A DNA stretch of 45,940 nt, from assembly GCA_028875855.1 (NCBI GenBank), contig JAGWVA010000031.1, forward strand, positions 1 to 45,940, in the 5' to 3' direction. Source of the stretch: Paracoccaceae bacterium. GTDB lineage: Bacteria > Pseudomonadota > Alphaproteobacteria > Rhodobacterales > Rhodobacteraceae. Position numbers and translations under genes: made by a program. A model generated the notes under the pieces. That model did not search any database, had not been told where the DNA came from, and saw only the letters and a program-made list of their open reading frames with translations. Shown one piece after another: positions 43,137-45,940 of the stretch; the first letter of the stretch is position 1; every line of letters begins with the position of its first letter.

Positions 43137-43904
43137 TCATTTCGGGGCCATGCGAAGGGCGCCGTCCAGACGGATGACTTCGCCGTTCAGCATCTGGTTT
43201 TCAATTATATGGCGCACCAGCGCGGCATATTCCGCAGGCTGGCCCAGCCGCGCCGGGAACGGGACCGAGGCACCAAGCGAGTCCTGCACCTCCTGCGGCA
43301 GCCCCATCAGCATGGGTGTGGCGAAGATCCCCGGCGCGATGGTCATCACCCGGATGCCATGCCGTGCCAGTTCCCGCGCCGCAGGCAGCGTAAGCGATGC
43401 GACGCCGCCCTTCGACGCGGCATAGGCCGCCTGCCCGATCTGCCCGTCGAAAGCCGCGACCGAGGCCGTGTTGACAATCACCCCGCGCTCGCCGCTTTCG
43501 CCCGGCGCGTTCCTCGCCATCGCCTCGGCCCCAAGCCGCAGCATGTTGAACGTGCCGATCAGGTTGACCGAGATCGCGCGGGCAAAGCTTTCCAGCCGGT
43601 GCGGTCCTTCGCGGCCCAGCACCTTCTCGCCCGGCGCGATGCCGGCACAGTTCACCAGCACGTCAAGCCGCCCGAAAGCGTCGAGCGCGGCGGCCACCGC
43701 CGCCTGTCCATCGGCGTCGCTTGTCACATCCGTGCGGCAGAACCGCGCCGCCGTGCCCAGCTCCGCCGCGACCGCTTGCCCGGCTTCGGCATTCACATCC
43801 GCCAGCAGCACCCGCGCACTCGCGCCCGCCGCCATCCGCGCGACGCCCGCGCCAAGGCCCGATCCCGCGCCGGTGACCAGGAACACCTTTTCCTTCACGT
43901 CCAT
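43137..43904 (-). CDS. 3-hydroxyacyl-CoA dehydrogenase type 2 (SDR)
   Basis: NAD-dependent SDR of 255 residues. The cofactor loop is [11 protein letters not shown], the strand motif [10 protein letters not shown], the catalytic Ser in [14 protein letters not shown] and Tyr/Lys in YAASKGG. The [17 protein letters not shown] block is characteristic of HSD10-like type 2 3-hydroxyacyl-CoA dehydrogenases, which oxidise short-chain and branched 3-hydroxyacyl-CoAs. Its position between an acyl-CoA synthetase and a thiolase fits that reaction. It begins nine bases after the synthetase stop. Confidence 0.88.
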   Translation of the reverse strand: MDVKEKVFLVTGAGSGLGAGVARMAAGASARVLLADVNAEAGQAVAAELGTAARFCRTDVTSDADGQAAVAAALDAFGRLDVLVNCAGIAPGEKVLGREGPHRLESFARAISVNLIGTFNMLRLGAEAMARNAPGESGERGVIVNTASVAAFDGQIGQAAYAASKGGVASLTLPAARELARHGIRVMTIAPGIFATPMLMGLPQEVQDSLGASVPFPARLGQPAEYAALVRHIIENQMLNGEVIRLDGALRMAPK

Positions 43905-43913
43905 GCTTCCCCC

Positions 43914-45572
43914 TCAGGCCCGCGCCTGCTTTTCCACTTCCTGCCGCCGCAGGATGAACCGCTGGATCTTGCCGCTGGGCGTCTTCGGCAGTTCGCTCAC
44001 GAATTCAACCAGCCGCGGATAAGCATGGGCCGAAAGGCGATTGCGCACATGCAGCCGCAACTCCTCGGCCAGACCCTCGGTTCCGGCGACGCCCTTGGCC
44101 AGCACGACGAAGGCCTTGACCAGCTCCGTCCGCTCGGGGTCCGGAACGCCGACAACGGCGGCTTCGGTCACCGCGGGATGTTCGAGCAGCGCGCTTTCCA
44201 CGTCGAACGGGCCGATCCGGTAGCCCGACGAAGTGATGACGTCATCCGACCGCCCGATGAAGCTGATCGAGCCGTCGGGTTCGAATTCCACCGTATCGCC
44301 GGTGCGGTAATAGCCGCCCGCGATGGCGGGCGTATCCTTCCGCCAGTAGCCGGTGAACCAGCAGAGCGGCGATCTGGTCATGTCCACGGCCAGAACGCCC
44401 GGCCGGTTCGGCGGCAACTCGTTGCCCGCCTCGTCCAGCACGGCGACCCGGTATCCCGGCATGGCAAGACCCGACGAGCCAGCCCGGACCGGGTGATCCA
44501 GCCCGTGGTGGTTGTTCACCACCATGCCCACTTCGGTCTGCCCGTAATGGTCGTGGATCGGGGCCGAGAGGTTCTGGGCAAACCAGCGGATCACCTCGGG
44601 GTTCAGCGGCTCCCCGGCGGAACTCACGACGCGCAACTGCCCCTTGACGGATGCCGCGGCCTCCGCCCCCGCCGCGATCAGCACGCGATAGGCCGTGGGC
44701 GCGCCCGCGAAATTGGTGATGCCAAGACGGCGGATCACGTCATAGGTGCTTTCGACCGTGAACGGCCCTTCGTAAAAGGTCGTCTGGTGGCCCAGCAACA
44801 GGGGGCCGGTGACGGCATAATAAAGCCCGTAGGCCCAGCCGGGATCGGCGATGTTCCAGAACGTGTCGCCGGGGCGCAGGTCGATCGCGTCGCGCATGTA
44901 GCTGTCAAACGACATCAGCGCCTTGAGCGGCACCGGCACCCCCTTCGGCGCGCCCGTGGTGCCCGAGGTGGACATCATCAGGAACAGGTCCGCCCCCTTG
45001 CGCATGACCGGATCGAAGCTTGCCCCCATCGCCTTGAGCGCGGCGGCAAGGTCGATGTCGCCGTCCGGCGCGGCCTCGCCCGCGCCCAGCACCACGGCGA
45101 CCCGGGGGCAGTCGGGCACGTCGTCCAGCTTCAGGCGGTTCGCCATGTTGGTGACCACGAGCTTCGCGCCGCTGGTGGCCAGCCGCGTCTCGATCGCCTT
45201 GGGGCCGAAGGCGGTAAAGAGCGGCTGATAGACCGCCCCCGCCCGCCATGTGCCGAGGATCGTCACCATCAGTTCCGGAATGCGCGGCAGCATCCCCGCC
45301 ACAACGTCGCCCGGCCCGACCCCGACATCGGCCAGCATGTTGGCAAAGCGCGCCGCGCCGTCCTGCAATTCCGCGAAGGTCAGCGCGCGTTCCGTGCCGT
45401 CCTTGCCGATCCAGTTCAGCGCCACCTTGCCGGGGGCCACATGCCGGTCGCAGCATTCGACGCAGGCGTTCAGGCCTCCCTCGAGACTGCCCGCGAGCCG
45501 CGCCTCTGCCTCGGCCAGCGAAAAGCCCGCCACGGCGGCGTCATAGGATCTCACCTTTCCGGCGCTTGTCAT
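43914..45572 (-). CDS. AMP-forming acyl-CoA synthetase (ACSM-like)
   Basis: Adenylate-forming enzyme of 552 residues activating a short- or medium-chain carboxylic acid with ATP and CoA. The P-loop motif is MSTSGTTGAPKGVP, the A5-type motif HDHYGQTEVGM, A8 YRTGDTVEFEPDG...GRSDDVITSSGYRIGP, and the C-terminal catalytic Lys is in PKTPSGKIQR. The start at 45572 follows GGAGGACAGA; the longer frame extends over the divergent aminotransferase. It heads the minus-strand operon with the dehydrogenase and thiolase, so it likely feeds the activated acid to beta-oxidation. Confidence 0.9.
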   Translation of the reverse strand: MTSAGKVRSYDAAVAGFSLAEAEARLAGSLEGGLNACVECCDRHVAPGKVALNWIGKDGTERALTFAELQDGAARFANMLADVGVGPGDVVAGMLPRIPELMVTILGTWRAGAVYQPLFTAFGPKAIETRLATSGAKLVVTNMANRLKLDDVPDCPRVAVVLGAGEAAPDGDIDLAAALKAMGASFDPVMRKGADLFLMMSTSGTTGAPKGVPVPLKALMSFDSYMRDAIDLRPGDTFWNIADPGWAYGLYYAVTGPLLLGHQTTFYEGPFTVESTYDVIRRLGITNFAGAPTAYRVLIAAGAEAAASVKGQLRVVSSAGEPLNPEVIRWFAQNLSAPIHDHYGQTEVGMVVNNHHGLDHPVRAGSSGLAMPGYRVAVLDEAGNELPPNRPGVLAVDMTRSPLCWFTGYWRKDTPAIAGGYYRTGDTVEFEPDGSISFIGRSDDVITSSGYRIGPFDVESALLEHPAVTEAAVVGVPDPERTELVKAFVVLAKGVAGTEGLAEELRLHVRNRLSAHAYPRLVEFVSELPKTPSGKIQRFILRRQEVEKQARA

Positions 45573-45666
45573 TCTGTCCTCCCTGACGGGGTCGCGCCAA
45601 GGCGCGCGCCCCATGTCTCCATCCCGCCTCAGATGACGACGGCAGCGCCGCAATTTCAATGACCCT

Positions 45667-45694
45667 TTTGTCGCCCCCCGACCCACGATAGCCT
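45667..45694 (+). promoter_or_regulatory. Candidate promoter for the class IV aminotransferase
   Basis: TTTGTC (45667-45672), 16 bases, TAGCCT (45689-45694), 28 bases before the start codon. The -10 resembles the TAGGCT hexamers elsewhere in the window; the -35 is weak. Confidence 0.3.
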
Positions 45695-45722
45695 GCGCCG
45701 CGAGCAGAGCGGAGGCAGCGCC

Positions 45723-45940
45723 ATGAGCACGGAGACATTCACCCATCAGGCCGAAGAGGACGTGCGGAACGAGACGATCCTGATCTGGCTGAACGGCAGG
45801 CTTGTCCCCAAGGCGCAGGCGCTGGTGTCCGTCTATGATGCGGGCTTCCTGCTGGGCGATGGCGTCTGGGAGGGGATGCGGCTCTACAACGGTCGCTGGG
45901 CCTTTCTCGACGATCACATGGACCGCCTGTTCGAAGCCGC
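45723..45940 (+). CDS. Class IV (fold type IV) PLP aminotransferase, N-terminal part
   Basis: The frame opens at ATG 45723 after GGAGG and runs off the window after 72 complete codons, so only the small domain is visible. The sequence ILIWLNGRLVPKAQALVSVYDAGFLLGDGVWEG and the following RLYNGRWAFLDDHMDRL match D-amino-acid or branched-chain aminotransferases of fold type IV. The PLP lysine lies beyond the window. It is divergent from the acyl-CoA synthetase operon with 150 bases between. Confidence 0.85.
   Translation, partial: MSTETFTHQAEEDVRNETILIWLNGRLVPKAQALVSVYDAGFLLGDGVWEGMRLYNGRWAFLDDHMDRLFEA

Noticed and set aside
43209-45662. Long plus-strand open frame over the acyl-CoA operon
   Set aside because: Its translation is Arg/His/Gly-rich without motifs and it lies opposite three well-supported genes.
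1-45940. tRNA, rRNA, CRISPR arrays, insertion sequences or prophage genes
   Set aside because: The intergenic gaps are short and show no cloverleaf, no regularly spaced repeats, and no transposase or integrase motifs in any frame read.

Overview
The window is a GC-rich, gene-dense chromosomal stretch from an alphaproteobacterium, most likely of the Rhodobacteraceae/Paracoccaceae (Rhodobacter, Rhodovulum or Paracoccus relatives). The main evidence is an ECF sigma factor RpoE with its zinc/cupin anti-sigma factor ChrR, divergent from a fatty-acid-modification operon (the Rhodobacter singlet-oxygen response arrangement), together with an alphaproteobacterial RpoH and a DUF6476-type small membrane protein. 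I see no mobile elements, CRISPR arrays, rRNA or tRNA genes; this looks like core metabolic and transport chromosome.

Layout. (1) 1-5881: histidine utilisation, with hutF on the minus strand (followed by what is probably the first codons of hutC at the window edge) divergent from hutI-hutH-hutU. A TATGT-N4-ACATA inverted repeat lies between the divergent starts. (2) 6162-10451: a dctB/dctD-type two-component pair and a TRAP solute receptor dctP without the dctQM membrane subunits; the DctD-like regulator has lost the GAFTGA loop and the Walker A lysine. (3) 10525-15068: a five-gene branched-chain-amino-acid-type ABC transporter. (4) 15085-21052: a minus-strand operon (flavin oxidoreductase, DUF1365, cyclopropane-fatty-acid-synthase family methyltransferase, DUF3833, SDR) divergent from rpoE-chrR, with two back-to-back sigma-E-type promoters. 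(5) 21114-26279: M19 dipeptidase, host-attachment-family protein, Gfo/Idh oxidoreductase, rpoH, rluD-type pseudouridine synthase and a small membrane protein. (6) 26882-33050: an acetate-permease-family gene (SatP/YaaH) and a second five-gene branched-chain-type ABC transporter with a Tat-type receptor. (7) 33113-36609: a TetR repressor divergent from an EmrAB-type efflux pair. (8) 36671-41936: peptidase T, a NitT/TauT-type ABC transporter and a Tat-exported alpha/beta-hydrolase-like protein. (9) 41941-45940: a minus-strand acyl-CoA operon (acyl-CoA synthetase, type-2 3-hydroxyacyl-CoA dehydrogenase, thiolase) divergent from the start of a class IV aminotransferase.

How it works together. The window is dominated by nutrient capture (one TRAP receptor, three ABC importers, one acetate-type permease) feeding catabolism (histidine to formylglutamate, peptides, acyl-CoA), plus membrane and protein stress control (sigma-E/ChrR, RpoH, TetR-EmrAB). 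The most unusual points are the sigma-54-motif-less DctD-like activator beside an orphan TRAP receptor, the mirror-image sigma-E promoters, a TetR-operator-like palindrome in front of rpoH, a 10-codon upstream ORF whose stop codon lies in a hairpin loop in the satP leader, and a small family of TTTTTCG-N-CGAAAAA palindromes at gene 3' ends. All family calls come from reading motifs in the translations; no searches could be run.
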